Assembly (NCBI RefSeq): GCF_014158035.1
Contig: NZ_JACFXW010000001.1
Location: forward strand, 558,001 to 622,000
Direction: 5' to 3'
Origin: Rhizobium sp. G21
GTDB lineage: Bacteria > Pseudomonadota > Alphaproteobacteria > Rhizobiales > Rhizobiaceae
DNA: 64,000 bases
Of the stretch, positions 41,753 to 60,021 are shown one piece after another (position 1 is the stretch's first letter; every line of letters starts with the position of its first letter). The translations under genes were made by a program, and so were the position numbers. The notes beneath the pieces were generated by a model. It was not told the origin of the DNA and did no database searches. It saw only the letters and a program-made list of their open reading frames with translations.

Positions 41753-41780
41753 GTATTCCGGTCAACGCTGACCGGAATAC
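41753..41780 (-). promoter_or_regulatory. Hairpin spanning the fusA stop codon
   Basis: 12-bp perfect inverted repeat GTATTCCGGTCA/TGACCGGAATAC (41753-41764 with 41769-41780), loop of 4. One arm encodes the last residues of EF-G (the Tyr-Ser-Gly-Gln codons); the other begins with the TGA stop. No T run follows. Likely an mRNA end, processing or coupling element between fusA and tuf. Confidence 0.65.
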
Positions 41781-43860
41781 TTAGCCTGGATTTCCTGGGC
41801 GACGTTGGCCGGAACCGGCGCGTAATGGTCGAACACCATCGAGTACTGAGCGCGGCCCTGAGACATCGAACGCAGCTTGTCGACATATTTGAACATGTTG
41901 GCGAGCGGCACGTGGGCGTTGATCACCACGGACACGCCGCGGCTTTCCTGCCCCTGGATCTGACCGCGACGCGCGTTCAGGTCGCCGATGCAATCGCCGA
42001 CATAGTCTTCCGGCGTAACGACTTCGACCTTCATCATCGGCTCGAGCAGCTGCGCGCCGGCCTTCTTGGCGGCTTCGCGGAAGCAGGCGCGCGAGGCGAT
42101 TTCGAAGGCGAGGACCGAGGAGTCGACGTCGTGGAAGGCGCCGTCGATCAGCGTCGCATGAACGCCGAGCATCGGGAAGCCGGCGAGCGGACCGGAGCTC
42201 ATGACGCTCTGGATGCCCTTTTCAACGCCGGGGATGTATTCCTTCGGAACCGCGCCGCCGACGATCTTGGACTCGAACTTGAACTCTTCGCCATCCGGGT
42301 TCGGCTTGAACACCAGCTTGACGCGGGCGAACTGACCGGTGCCGCCGGACTGCTTCTTGTGCGTGTAGTCCTCGGTGTGCTCGCGGGTGATGGTTTCGCG
42401 ATAGGCCACCTGCGGCTCGCCGACGGTGGCTTCGACCTTGAATTCGCGACGCATGCGGTCGACGAGGATGTCGAGGTGGAGTTCACCCATGCCGGCGATG
42501 ATGGTCTGGCCCGATTCTTCGTCGGTCTTGACGCGGAAGGACGGATCTTCGGCCGCCAGACGGTTGAGCGCGAGGCCCATCTTTTCCTGGTCGCCCTTGG
42601 ACTTCGGCTCGATGGCGATCTGGATGACCGGCTCGGGGAATTCCATGCGTTCCAGGATGACCGGCTTCAGCGGGTCGCAGAGCGTGTCGCCCGTGGTCGC
42701 GTCCTTCAGACCGGCGAGAGCCACGATGTCGCCCGCAAAGGCTTCTTCATGTCTTCACGGCTGTTGGAGTGCATCTGCAGCATGCGGCCGACGCGCTCGC
42801 GCTTGTCCTTGACCGTGTTCATGACCGACGAGCCCTTTTCGAGCTTGCCGGAATAGATGCGGCAGAAGGTGAGCGAACCGACGAAGGGGTCGTTCATGAT
42901 CTTGAACGCCAGCATCGAGAGCGGCTCGCTGTCGTCGGCGTGACGCTCGATTTCCGCTTCGGTCTTGGCGTCGATGCCCTTGATCGCCGGAATGTCGATC
43001 GGCGACGGCAGGAAGTCGACGACGGCGTCGAGCAGCGGCTGAACGCCCTTGTTCTTGAAGGCCGAACCGCAGAAGAACGGGAAGAACTTGACGTCGATCG
43101 TGCCGCGGCGGATCAGCGCGCGGATCTGGTCGTTGTCGGGCATGTTGCCTTCGAGATAGGCTTCCATCGCGGCTTCGTCGATTTCGACAACGGTCTCGAT
43201 GAGCTTCTCGCGGAACTCTTCAGCCTTTTCCTTCAGGTCGTCCGGAATCTCGACGACGTCCCACTGGGCGCCGAGCGATTCGTCGCGCCACACCAGAGCG
43301 TTCATCTCGATCAGGTCGACGACGCCCTTGAAATCGCTTTCGGCGCCGATCGGCAGCTGGCAGACGACCGGGGTCGCGCCAAGACGGGTCTTGATCATTT
43401 CGACGGAGCGGTAGAAGTCCGCGCCGGTCTTGTCCATCTTGTTGCAGAATATCATCCGCGGGACGTTGTACTTGTCGGCCTGGCGCCAGACAGTTTCCGT
43501 CTGCGGCTCAACGCCGGCGTTGGCGTCGAGCAGGGCGACCGCGCCGTCGAGCACGCGCAGCGAACGCTCGACTTCGATGGTGAAGTCGACGTGGCCTGGG
43601 GTGTCGATGATGTTGAAGCGGCGCTGCTTGCCGTCGCGACCCTTCCAGAAGGTCGTGGTGGCGGCGGACGTGATGGTGATGCCGCGTTCCTGCTCCTGCT
43701 CCATCCAGTCCATCGTGGCAGCGCCGTCATGGACTTCGCCGATCTTGTGGGACTTACCGGTGTAGTAGAGGATACGTTCGGTGGTCGTCGTCTTGCCGGC
43801 GTCGATGTGGGCCATGATGCCGAAATTGCGGTAGTCTTCGATCTTGTATTCGCGAGCCAT
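41762..43860 (-). CDS. fusA: Elongation factor G (frameshifted)
   Basis: 699 aa after repair. Translocase GTPase: G1 [10 protein letters not shown] (17-26), switch [26 protein letters not shown]. Domain IV LPRDYTEDY-type and the ending ... [15 protein letters not shown] are intact in the second frame. The break is a one-base loss near 42741-42743: with one more G the reading is [20 protein letters not shown]. Twenty-four bp after rpsG. Confidence 0.95.
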
Positions 43861-43884
43861 TGGAGACTGCCTTTCTCTCGATGA

Positions 43885-44367
<483 letters not shown>

Positions 44368-44383
44368 TCAACTTGATCAGGGA

Positions 44384-44411
44384 GCCGCCGCGCGCAAGGC
44401 GCGGAGGCGGC
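44384..44411 (-). promoter_or_regulatory. Hairpin between rpsL and rpsG
   Basis: Imperfect GC-rich inverted repeat in the 61-bp rpsL-rpsG spacer: GCCGCC/GGCGGC (44384-44389 with 44406-44411) and CGCGC/GCGCG (44391-44395 with 44399-44403) separated by a small internal loop; loop of 3. In E. coli the S7 translational repression site is in the same intercistronic position, so a similar role is possible. Confidence 0.5.
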
Positions 44412-44416
44412 CAATA

Positions 44417-44788
44417 TTACTTCGGACGCTTCGCGCCGTACTTGGAGCGGCGCTGCTTGCGGTTCTTGACGCCCTGGGTGTCGAGAACGCCGCGGATGAT
44501 GTGGTAACGCACGCCCGGCAAGTCCTTGACGCGGCCGCCGCGGATCATCACCACGGAGTGTTCCTGAAGGTTGTGGCCTTCACCCGGGATGTAGCCGATG
44601 ACTTCGAAGCCGTTCACCAGGCGGATCTTGGCAACCTTACGCAGAGCCGAGTTCGGCTTCTTCGGCGTGGTCGTGTACACGCGGGTGCAAACACCACGCT
44701 TCTGGGGGTTTTCCTGCAGAGCAGGAACCTTGTTGCGCTTGACCTGTGCCTGACGCGGCTTGCGGATCAGCTGGTTTACGGTAGGCAT
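44417..44788 (-). CDS. rpsL: 30S ribosomal protein S12
   Basis: 123 aa: [39 protein letters not shown] and [17 protein letters not shown]. The lysines where streptomycin-resistance substitutions arise (in TPKKPNS and RVKDLPG) are wild type. First gene of the str operon; preceded by a long leader with a candidate promoter at 45063-45091. Confidence 0.98.
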   Translation of the reverse strand: MPTVNQLIRKPRQAQVKRNKVPALQENPQKRGVCTRVYTTTPKKPNSALRKVAKIRLVNGFEVIGYIPGEGHNLQEHSVVMIRGGRVKDLPGVRYHIIRGVLDTQGVKNRKQRRSKYGAKRPK

Positions 44789-44883
44789 GTAACCATCCCT
44801 TTAGAAACTGTTTTCCTGGACCCTTTCGGGCACTCGTTACGCCGTCTCCGGCTCTCAAGCATGTCGATGTTTCATGCGCAAAA

Positions 44884-44953
44884 ATCGGATGCACCGCCAT
44901 AGTGAGCGTGTGGATCCGATGAAACAGAGGATTCCTCCGCAAAAAGAGGAATC
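44884..44953 (-). promoter_or_regulatory. Inverted repeats in the rpsL leader
   Basis: Two structures about 100-165 bp before rpsL: GATTCCTC/GAGGAATC (44930-44937 with 44946-44953, 8-nt loop), and ATCGGAT/ATCCGAT (44884-44890 with 44914-44920). They lie between the candidate promoter and rpsL in the 575 bp that separate rpsL from the small plus-strand gene and that otherwise hold no gene. Confidence 0.45.
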
Positions 44954-45062
44954 ATGCGTGCAGCAATCGCAAAACAACGTGCTATGATGAACCTTGTTTG
45001 GGACGAACTCCAGGACGCGTCGTCCCGAACCAGCCAGCCCCACATCGGCTCTGATGGTCGGC

Positions 45063-45095
45063 GTACTAGATGCATTCCCCTTCACAGTCAAGGGG
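45063..45095 (-). promoter_or_regulatory. Candidate str operon promoter overlapped by an inverted repeat
   Basis: Minus strand: -35 TTGACT (45091-45086), 17-bp spacer, -10 TAGTAC (45068-45063). The -35 is embedded in the inverted repeat CCCCTT-N7-AAGGGG (45077-45095), a possible operator. The predicted leader before rpsL is about 270 nt. Confidence 0.5.
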
Positions 45096-45363
45096 CGGCG
45101 CCGTTTTTACGGCAACCGGGTGGAAACCGCGGGTTTGGAGCCGATATGAGCCGAAACCGCACACAGGCGCAAGAATTCGACAACCTTAATCAAGGGTAAA
45201 AACCCGCCGCGTCGCTACAATATATTTGTGCCGACCGGCCGGAGTCGATAGATTCGCGTCAACGGCGCCGTTCTCGCGCTTCGCATCCACAGGTGATTCC
45301 TCAGGAATCGGTTCGGCAACCGGGGCGACCCGCCCTCTCCCAGACAAAAAGAAAGCGTCACAT

Positions 45364-45654
45364 ATGGAAGATCCCGTCAACGACAACGCGCCGAAGGACG
45401 GCTTTGTCTTCATCATCATCGGCAAGGCCTATCTCGAAGATGACGAAGACGGCGTCGATGTCCATATCATGCTGCGGGCTCCCGATGACGACACCGCCGT
45501 CCGCGAGGCGCTGAACGCGCTGACGGAAGAAGGTTTCCACGAAGCCGACCTCGATCAGATCGGTACGATCATGGGAGAACCCGACGAGGAGCCGCACGCC
45601 TCCGCCTATCAGGGCGCGCTCGAAGGCGACGTCTCGATCATCCGGTTTTCCTGA
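45364..45654 (+). CDS. Small acidic conserved hypothetical protein
   Basis: 96 aa, strongly acidic (EDDEDGVDVHIML, APDDDTAVREALNAL, EPDEEP), no known domain. The internal pattern YLEDDEDGVDV...AYQGALEGDVSIIRF looks like a single compact alpha/beta fold. ATG at 45364; an AAGAAAG run 8 nt upstream is a weak ribosome binding site. The open frame extends upstream to 45226 but with unlikely composition. It lies on the strand opposite to its ribosomal neighbours, between rpsL and the RTX gene, and ends at a terminator. Confidence 0.7.
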   Translation: MEDPVNDNAPKDGFVFIIIGKAYLEDDEDGVDVHIMLRAPDDDTAVREALNALTEEGFHEADLDQIGTIMGEPDEEPHASAYQGALEGDVSIIRFS

Positions 45655-45676
45655 CGCTCTTTTGATGCGGATGAGG

Positions 45677-45710
45677 AGCCCGGCCGCCCAAACCGCGAGG
45701 CCGGGCTTTT
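45677..45710 (+). terminator. Terminator after the small acidic gene
   Basis: 9-bp stem AGCCCGGCC/GGCCGGGCT (45677-45685 with 45699-45707), 13-nt loop, ending in TTTT (45707-45710). It separates two convergent genes. Confidence 0.8.
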
Positions 45711-45713
45711 CTC

Positions 45714-47190
45714 TCAGAGGATGAAGTCGCTGGCCACGAGCGCGATCTTCCCGCCGAGCATGATCTGAACGTCGGTTTTCCTGTCGCCGTCAAGATCAGT
45801 CGAGAGCAGGGTGTTGTCACTTGATACTGTGTAGCGGATCTCGCCTTCCGCGCCGGAAAAGGCGCCCTTCCCTTTGAAGACCAGGTCTCCCACCCCTGCA
45901 GGTCGATACGATCGCCCTGAGAATGGGAGAAGTCGTCGATGAAGTCGCGGGCGCTCGGGCCGACGCCGAGCGCCTTGAACGAGGCGAAAACGAACCTGTC
46001 GGCCCCCGCGCCGCCACCGAACCATTGCTGGCCGACGCCTGCGGTCAGGCGGTCGTTCCCGTCGTCACCCCAGGCCCAGCCATTGCTGGCGCCGAGCGAG
46101 ATCTTATCGGCAAATTGAGAGCCGCCGACGGCCTCGATATTCTTCACCGTTTCGATATTGCCGAAGCCGTCGTCGATGATCTGGCCCTTTGACTTCGATA
46201 GATCGACGATAGCTCCGTGCTGTTTCAGATCTTCCCACCAGCGGAAGCTGATCTCGTCAATGCCGCCCTTACCGTCGAAACTGTCGGTCCCCGAGATTCC
46301 CCGGAACATGTTGTTCTTGCCGTCTCCGACGAACGTGTCGTTGTGATAGGCGCCATAGACGTCTTCGAAGTTCTTGACGGTGTCGACATTGCCGAAGCCG
46401 TCCTTTACCGTTCCCTTGGAGAGATCGGCGACGATGCCCTTTTGGCCGTCAAATCGATCGTCGCGGTGATAGCGCAGCGTGTCCTTTCCGCCGCCGCCAT
46501 CGATGACGTCATTACCCTTCATGCCCATGAAGGATTCATCTTCGGCGCTGCCCGTCATCTTGTCGGCATAAACGGAGCCGCGCAGTTCCTCGAAACCCTC
46601 TATCTTATCGGTGTCGCCCCAGCTGTCGGTGACGATGCCCGTCTTCGTGTTAAGCACGATGCCCTTCCTGTCGTCGCTACGCCAATAGGTCTCTTCGTAG
46701 CTGAGCGTGTCGAACTCGTCCTTGCCGTCCCCGCCGGTCAGGACATCATCCCCCTCGAGCCGGCGATATAGTCGCCCCCGACCCCACCGATCATCGTGTC
46801 GTTGCCGTTGTTGTCGCCGAAGTTCAGGCTGTCGGCACCCTTTCCACCAATGAATTTGTCGTCGCCTTTGGTGAGTTCGGTCATCAGGCCCCAGAGATTT
46901 GCGTCGTTGATGTAGCCGGACAAGCTTTTGCCGGAATAGGAGTCCTTCGACACGCTGATGAGCCTGGCGCCATTCTCGTCAAGCAAGTAGACGCCCGTGA
47001 CCACGCCTGCGACGATCTCTCCGGACCTGAAGGCGAGACCGCTTCCCGCCAGCACGATCTCGGCGCCATTCTTATCCTCGAAGACTGCCTTGGTCGTTGA
47101 CTTGGTCTTCAGGCTGAGGCTGGACGCGTTGTAGAAATCCTCGAACCAACCAAAGTCCGGCATCCCACTTTCAATTCGGATGGTCGCCAT
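45714..47190 (-). CDS. RTX-type hemolysin-like calcium-binding protein (two frameshifts)
   Basis: About 492 aa after repair. Acidic, Gly/Asp-rich protein with degenerate RTX nonapeptides that bind Ca2+: GGKGADSLNF, GGVGGDYI, GMKGNDVIDGGGGKDTL, GDDGNDRLTAGVG and GGGAGADRFVF, and a C-terminal block RDFIDDFSHSQGDRIDLQG like that of type I-secreted proteins. No signal peptide is seen, as expected for type I secretion; no transporter gene is nearby. Frame breaks at CCCCC 46750-46754 (repair: GSRGDDVLTGGDG) and at CCCC 45893-45896 (repair: LQGVGDLVFKGKGAF), each one lost G. Start at 47190 after AGGGGGA. Base composition is lower in GC than its ribosomal neighbours, suggesting acquisition. Confidence 0.78.
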
Positions 47191-47610
47191 GGATGTCCCC
47201 CTGTCGCGTGGGTCCGCGTTGAACTGCGCCATTTCTTAACGGCAAGAATGATCATCGAAGACAACCGCCCGAACAACCCCCAATTGAGTGGCGAACTGTC
47301 AATTCAGAACCTAATGATGAAATATGGCGTGTGGAGACGACGGCGGCCGACGGGAGCCTTTAAGTCAGCCCGTGACACTCTACTAAACTCATGCTCGCAC
47401 GCCCCCGCGGCCGACGCGGGTTTGACTTCCGCCACGATTGATCCGGTCCGTATTGCCAGCGTCTATCATCATGCCTCAACGCAGACGGACGCCATATCTC
47501 GCTTAGCCAGACCGCCCATGTCACCAATCGGGGACAAATACGCTACAGAAGGCTCAGCAAGCGCAAACGGGCAAAGGACCATGTCACCGAACGGAGACCC
47601 AGGCGGCGAT
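47191..47610. other. 420-bp gap between the RTX gene and rpoC
   Basis: Holds the RTX promoter region and the 3' flank of rpoC. No gene supported. Base composition is mixed, with AT-richer stretches near 47280-47330 (for example CAATTGAGTGGCGAACTGTC and TAATGATGAAATATGG), probably the RTX promoter, though no consensus boxes could be fixed. Confidence 0.4.
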
Positions 47611-47639
47611 AAAAAAACGCCGGAGGTTTCCCCGGCGTT
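47611..47639 (-). terminator. Terminator of the rpoBC operon
   Basis: 8-bp perfect stem AACGCCGG/CCGGCGTT (47616-47623 with 47632-47639), 8-nt loop, followed by seven T on the minus strand (47617-47611). Classic intrinsic terminator. Confidence 0.9.
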
Positions 47640-47662
47640 CCGCATATGGCAGACCGTTACGA

Positions 47663-51870
<4,208 letters not shown>

Positions 51871-52030
51871 GCCTGTCTCCTTGGGGGCGCCAAACCCTGA
51901 AATGGAAGCGCTGACGATTCTTGTCGACGAAAATCGTCGCTTCCTAAAAATGGAAAACCGCGGCCTGCGCCGCGCTCCACACCCTCGTCCGACTCAACGC
52001 TATGACATGCGAAACGGACCAAAGCGTGAC

Positions 52031-52058
52031 GCGGCGCGCGGGAAAATCCGCGCGCCGC
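52031..52058 (-). promoter_or_regulatory. GC-rich hairpin between rpoB and rpoC
   Basis: 11-bp perfect stem GCGGCGCGCGG/CCGCGCGCCGC (52031-52041 with 52048-52058), 6-nt loop, 11 bp past the rpoB stop. No T run follows, so probably an mRNA element rather than a terminator. The rest of the 198-bp rpoB-rpoC spacer shows nothing else. Confidence 0.5.
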
Positions 52059-52068
52059 CTCTATGATT

Positions 52069-56205
<4,137 letters not shown>

Positions 56206-56308
56206 CGTCGCTCCTTATCGCTTATAGCATTCGGGCCTGCAACAGACGGAGGGCCGCTGGCCACACGGCTCCGTCATATATCGGGGAACTCTTATCTTTA
56301 GAACCCAA

Positions 56309-56386
56309 TACCCAAAAGCCTGGTCCAGGCTTTTGGGTAACAGGTTCACAGCAACGGAAAGAAGAGCGGCCCGAACCGAGCCGCTC
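56309..56386 (-). promoter_or_regulatory. Palindrome and hairpin between rplL and rpoB
   Basis: 56309-56339: perfect palindrome with 15-bp arms (TACCCAAAAGCCTGG / CCAGGCTTTTGGGTA) and one central base. 56364-56386: GAGCGGC/GCCGCTC with 9-nt loop, followed on the minus strand by TTCTTTCC. The E. coli rplL-rpoB spacer has an attenuator and an RNase III site in the same position, so these are likely the equivalent control structures. Confidence 0.7.
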
Positions 56387-56399
56387 TCCACCGTCTGAA

Positions 56400-56771
<372 letters not shown>

Positions 56772-56830
56772 TTTTGTATTCCTTATTTAGGTTCGATCTT
56801 GGTTGGTTCAAGTGACAGCGAAGTACCGCC

Positions 56831-57349
56831 TTATGCGGCTTCGCTCTTCTCGGCATATGCGTTGAAAACGCGGGCCAGCTGGCCAGCCGGGGCCTGAAGA
56901 ACGCCAGCAATGCGGGTGGCCGGGGTCTGAATCATACCCACAAGCTTCGCACGCAGTTCATCAAGCGACGGCAGGGTCGCAAGCGCCTTGACGCCTTCAG
57001 CGTTCAGCGCAGTCGCGCCCATCGCACCGCCAATGATGACCAGCTTGTCGTTGGTCTTGGCGAATTCGGACGCGATCTTCGGAGCCACGATCGGGTCTTC
57101 GCTGAAGCAAATCAGCGTTTGACCCTTGAACAGATCACCGATCTGTTCGGACTCAGTGCCTTGAAGAGCGATCTTGGCCAGGCGGTTCTTCGCGACCTTT
57201 ACGGTGCCGCCGGCAGCGCGCATTTTCGAACGAAGATCGTTCATCTGCGCGACCGTGACGCCGGAATAGCTCGCCACGACGACTGAGCCCGAAGCCTTGA
57301 AGACTCCGTTCAGTTCGGAGACGAATTCGCGTTTTTCCGCTCTATCCAC
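56831..57349 (-). CDS. rplJ: 50S ribosomal protein L10
   Basis: 172 aa from a GTG start at 57349 (reading [18 protein letters not shown]), the conserved alphaproteobacterial opening; GGAGTGAG lies just upstream. The open frame upstream of this start (to 57514) is not L10-like. Contains [20 protein letters not shown] and binds L12 dimers through its C-terminal helix. Preceded by a 326-bp leader with three hairpins. Confidence 0.97.
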   Translation of the reverse strand: MDRAEKREFVSELNGVFKASGSVVVASYSGVTVAQMNDLRSKMRAAGGTVKVAKNRLAKIALQGTESEQIGDLFKGQTLICFSEDPIVAPKIASEFAKTNDKLVIIGGAMGATALNAEGVKALATLPSLDELRAKLVGMIQTPATRIAGVLQAPAGQLARVFNAYAEKSEAA

Positions 57350-57596
57350 TGTCTCACTCCAGTAGGTGACGCCGCGAGAATGCAGAGTCACCGGGTTGCC
57401 TTTTGCCGCATGGGAGCGATCCCAAGCGACGCTTGAGGATCCTGTCCCCTCGCGCGCATCCCCTCGGGGATACAGCACAAGGCATCCAAGGTTCGAACCG
57501 TTCTTTGCGGACATTCATCCGCGGAAATCGGATCTTACCCGTCTCATGCAGGCCAATTGATTAAGGTAGGCCCACCTGCAATCTCGGACAGGAACT

Positions 57597-57666
57597 TTGC
57601 CGGCGAACCGGCAATTTCCAGCCCGAAGGCTGGAAACCATGCTCGGCGCCCGAACGCTCGGGCGCC
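57597..57666 (-). promoter_or_regulatory. Three consecutive hairpins in the rplJ leader
   Basis: Minus strand: GGCGCCCGA/TCGGGCGCC (57666-57658 with 57653-57645, loop of 4), TTTCCAGCC-TTCG-GGCTGGAAA (57636-57615) and TTGCCGG-TTCG-CCGGCAA (57614-57597), both capped by UUCG. They start 10 bp past the rplA stop. In other bacteria the rplJ leader binds L10-L12 to repress translation, so the 326-bp spacer likely does so here; which part binds is unknown. Confidence 0.55.
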
Positions 57667-57675
57667 GGAATTCCA

Positions 57676-58371
57676 TCAGGCGGTCAGCGACGACGGATCG
57701 ACCTTGACGCCAGCGCCCTGGGTCGAGGAGATCGCGATCTTCTTGACATAGTTGCCCTTGGCGCCGGCCGGCTTGGCCTTGACCACGGCGTCGGCGAACG
57801 CCTTGATGTTTTCTTCGAGCGCCTTGGCGTCGAAAGAGGCCTTGCCAACGCCGGCATGCACGATGCCGGCCTTTTCAACGCGGAATTCGACCGCGCCGCC
57901 CTTGGACGCCTTGACGGCGCCGGCGACGTCGACGGTCACGGTGCCGACCTTCGGGTTCGGCATCATGCCGCGCGGGCCGAGAACCTTGCCGAGACGGCCG
58001 ACGAGCGGCATCATGTCGGGGGTCGCGATGCAGCGATCGAAGTCGATCTTGCCGCCCATGACGGTTTCGAGCAGGTCTTCCGCGCCGACGATGTCGGCGC
58101 CGGCGGCCTTGGCTTCGTCAGCCTTGGCGCCGCGCGCGAAGACCGCGACGCGGACATTCTTGCCCGTGCCGTTCGGCAGGTTGACCACGCCGCGGACCAT
58201 CTGGTCGGCATGGCGCGGATCAACGCCGAGATTCATCGAAATTTCGATGGTTTCGTCGAACTTGGCGACAGCGCGTTCCTTGACCATCGAAATGGCGTCG
58301 GAAACGACATAGGCCTTGTTCGGGTCGATGCCTTCGGTAATCTTCTGCAGACGCTTTGCAAGCTTCGCCAT
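57676..58371 (-). CDS. rplA: 50S ribosomal protein L1
   Basis: 231 aa. [19 protein letters not shown] opening; signature [20 protein letters not shown]. In E. coli also represses the L11 operon. Three bp after rplK. Confidence 0.98.
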   Translation of the reverse strand: MAKLAKRLQKITEGIDPNKAYVVSDAISMVKERAVAKFDETIEISMNLGVDPRHADQMVRGVVNLPNGTGKNVRVAVFARGAKADEAKAAGADIVGAEDLLETVMGGKIDFDRCIATPDMMPLVGRLGKVLGPRGMMPNPKVGTVTVDVAGAVKASKGGAVEFRVEKAGIVHAGVGKASFDAKALEENIKAFADAVVKAKPAGAKGNYVKKIAISSTQGAGVKVDPSSLTA

Positions 58372-58374
58372 CTA

Positions 58375-58803
58375 TCAGCCCTCCACTACCAGGCCCATGG
58401 CGCGGGCGGAGCCCTCGATCATGCGCATCGCGCCGTCGATATCGGCGGCGTTCAGATCTTTCATCTTGGCTTCGGCGATCTTGCGCACCTGGTCGGCGGT
58501 GATCGAACCGGCCTTGGCCTTGCCCGGCGTCTTGGAGCCGGAGGTGATCTTGGCTTCCTTCTTGAGGAAGTAAGACACCGGCGGCTGCTTCATCGCGTAG
58601 GTGAAGGACTTGTCCTGGTAATAGGTGATGACGACCGGGATCGGCATACCCTTTTCCATTTCCTGCGTAGCCGCGTTGAACGACTTGCAGAATTCCATGA
58701 TGTTGATGCCGCGCTGACCGAGCGCAGGACCAATCGGCGGCGACGGGTTCGCCGAGCCGGCCTTGACCTGCAGCTTGAGCTGGCCTGCAACTTTCTTAGC
58801 CAT
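58375..58803 (-). CDS. rplK: 50S ribosomal protein L11
   Basis: 142 aa from ATG at 58803 ([20 protein letters not shown]). Pro-rich N-terminal loop [20 protein letters not shown] and C-terminal rRNA-binding signature [20 protein letters not shown]. Binds the GTPase-associated centre. 184 bp after nusG. Confidence 0.98.
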   Translation of the reverse strand: MAKKVAGQLKLQVKAGSANPSPPIGPALGQRGINIMEFCKSFNAATQEMEKGMPIPVVITYYQDKSFTYAMKQPPVSYFLKKEAKITSGSKTPGKAKAGSITADQVRKIAEAKMKDLNAADIDGAMRMIEGSARAMGLVVEG

Positions 58804-58961
58804 TTCTCTGCCTTTTTCACACAAGGTTCAGATCGACATGCGACCATGAACCGACTGGACCGGTTGCCCGGCCTGTTTGCCGATTCGTCAGAACCGGCGG
58901 CTGCGGTTGCGTGGTGCGGCGTTCAGAAGGATCCGGCTAGAGATCCGCGCCTTCCACGCGA

Positions 58962-58981
58962 GACGCCGGCAAGCCGGCGTC
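58962..58981 (-). promoter_or_regulatory. Hairpin directly after nusG
   Basis: 9-bp perfect stem GACGCCGGC/GCCGGCGTC (58962-58970 with 58973-58981, 2-nt loop), 6 bp past the nusG stop. No T run follows. The 184-bp nusG-rplK spacer probably contains the L11-operon leader. Confidence 0.45.
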
Positions 58982-58987
58982 CGGAGA

Positions 58988-59518
58988 TCAGACCTTTTCG
59001 ACCTGACCGTATTCGAGCTCGACCGGAGTGGCGCGCCCGAAAATCGATACTTCCACCTTGAGGCGGGAGCGCTCCTCGTCGACATCCTGAACGATGCCGT
59101 TGAAGGAGGCGAAGGGACCGTCCGCGACGCGAACCTGCTCGCCGATCTCGAACGAGACCGTCGGCTTGGGATGCTCGACGCCGTCCTGCACCTGGTTGAG
59201 GATGCGGTCGGCTTCGGAGTCGGGTATCGGAACCGGCTTGGACTCGGAGCCAAGGAAGCCGGTGACCTTCGGCGTATTCTTGATGAGATGGTAGGCCTCG
59301 TCGGTGAGGTTCGCGCGAACCATCACATAGCCCGGGAAGAACTTGCGCTCGGAATCGACCTTCCGGCCGCGGCGCACTTCAACCACCTTCTCGGTCGGAA
59401 CCACGATCTTTTCGAACAGATGGCTCAAGCCCTTCTGGCGAGCCTTGTCCTCGATCGATTCGGCGACCTTCTTCTCGAAATTCGAATAAGCGTGAACAAT
59501 ATACCAGCGCGCAGCCAT
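58988..59518 (-). CDS. nusG: Transcription termination/antitermination factor NusG
   Basis: 176 aa from ATG at 59518 (MAARWYIVHAYSNFEKKVAE). NGN domain with RKFFPGYVMVRANLTDEAYH, then a C-terminal KOW domain VRVADGPFASFNGIVQDVDE. Binds RNA polymerase and couples Rho or ribosome. Nineteen bp after secE. Confidence 0.98.
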   Translation of the reverse strand: MAARWYIVHAYSNFEKKVAESIEDKARQKGLSHLFEKIVVPTEKVVEVRRGRKVDSERKFFPGYVMVRANLTDEAYHLIKNTPKVTGFLGSESKPVPIPDSEADRILNQVQDGVEHPKPTVSFEIGEQVRVADGPFASFNGIVQDVDEERSRLKVEVSIFGRATPVELEYGQVEKV

Positions 59519-59537
59519 CAGAAATTCTCCGAACCGA

Positions 59538-59729
59538 TCAACCGAGGATAAGGGAGATGGCATAACCCATCACCCAATCGGCGGCAAAGAAGAACACCGC
59601 GGCAACGCCGGCCATGACGAACACCATCATGGTCGAGATCATCGTCTCGCGCCGCGTAGGCCAAGTAACTTTCGACGTCTCGGAGCGGACCTGCTGCAGA
59701 AACGTGAATGGATTGGTTTTCGATGCCAT
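59538..59729 (-). CDS. secE: Protein translocase subunit SecE
   Basis: 63 aa, the short single-helix form. Contains FLQQVRSETSKVTWPTRRET, the conserved cytoplasmic amphipathic helix, then one membrane helix (about 33-60). ATG at 59729. First gene of the secE-nusG-rplKAJL-rpoBC unit; good promoter 72 bp upstream. Confidence 0.96.
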   Translation of the reverse strand: MASKTNPFTFLQQVRSETSKVTWPTRRETMISTMMVFVMAGVAAVFFFAADWVMGYAISLILG

Positions 59730-59800
59730 TGACTGCTCACGCCATTTCGGCGCGTAAAGCCGGTTTTCCAGCCCCACGCGCCGCGTGTCTGTTTGAACCC

Positions 59801-59829
59801 TACATAACCGCCGATTCCCTTTTTCACAA
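59801..59829 (-). promoter_or_regulatory. Promoter of secE-nusG
   Basis: Minus strand: -35 TTGTGA (59829-59824), 17-bp spacer, -10 TATGTA (59806-59801), 71 nt upstream of the secE start and 64 bp past the tRNA-Trp 3' end. Spacing is ideal and no other gene intervenes. Confidence 0.6.
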
Positions 59830-59893
59830 GAGGGAAAATACGGCGTCTTCCGCATTCTTAATTTGCGTTTACGCTTTCAGGAATGCGGTGAAC

Positions 59894-59969
59894 TGGCAGG
59901 GGCAGAGGGGCTCGAACCCCCGGCCTACGGTTTTGGAGACCGTCGCTCTACCAACTGAGCTATACCCCT
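59894..59969 (-). tRNA. tRNA-Trp (anticodon CCA)
   Basis: 76-nt cloverleaf with encoded 3' CCA. Acceptor AGGGGTA/TGCCCCT with discriminator G, D arm AGCTCAGTTGGTAGAGC, anticodon loop CTCCAAA within stem ACGGT/ACCGT, and T arm GGGGGTTCGAGCCCC. The CCA anticodon fixes tryptophan. Placement next to secE is the classic bacterial arrangement. Confidence 0.97.
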
Positions 59970-60021
59970 ACTCGCCTTCGACGTCGTTCGCTGAGAAGCG
60001 CCCTTCGTCTCGGACAGCGGC

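Noticed and set aside
56309-56339. The rplL-rpoB palindrome as an insertion-sequence end
   Set aside because: No transposase, target duplication or second copy; better explained as an mRNA control element.
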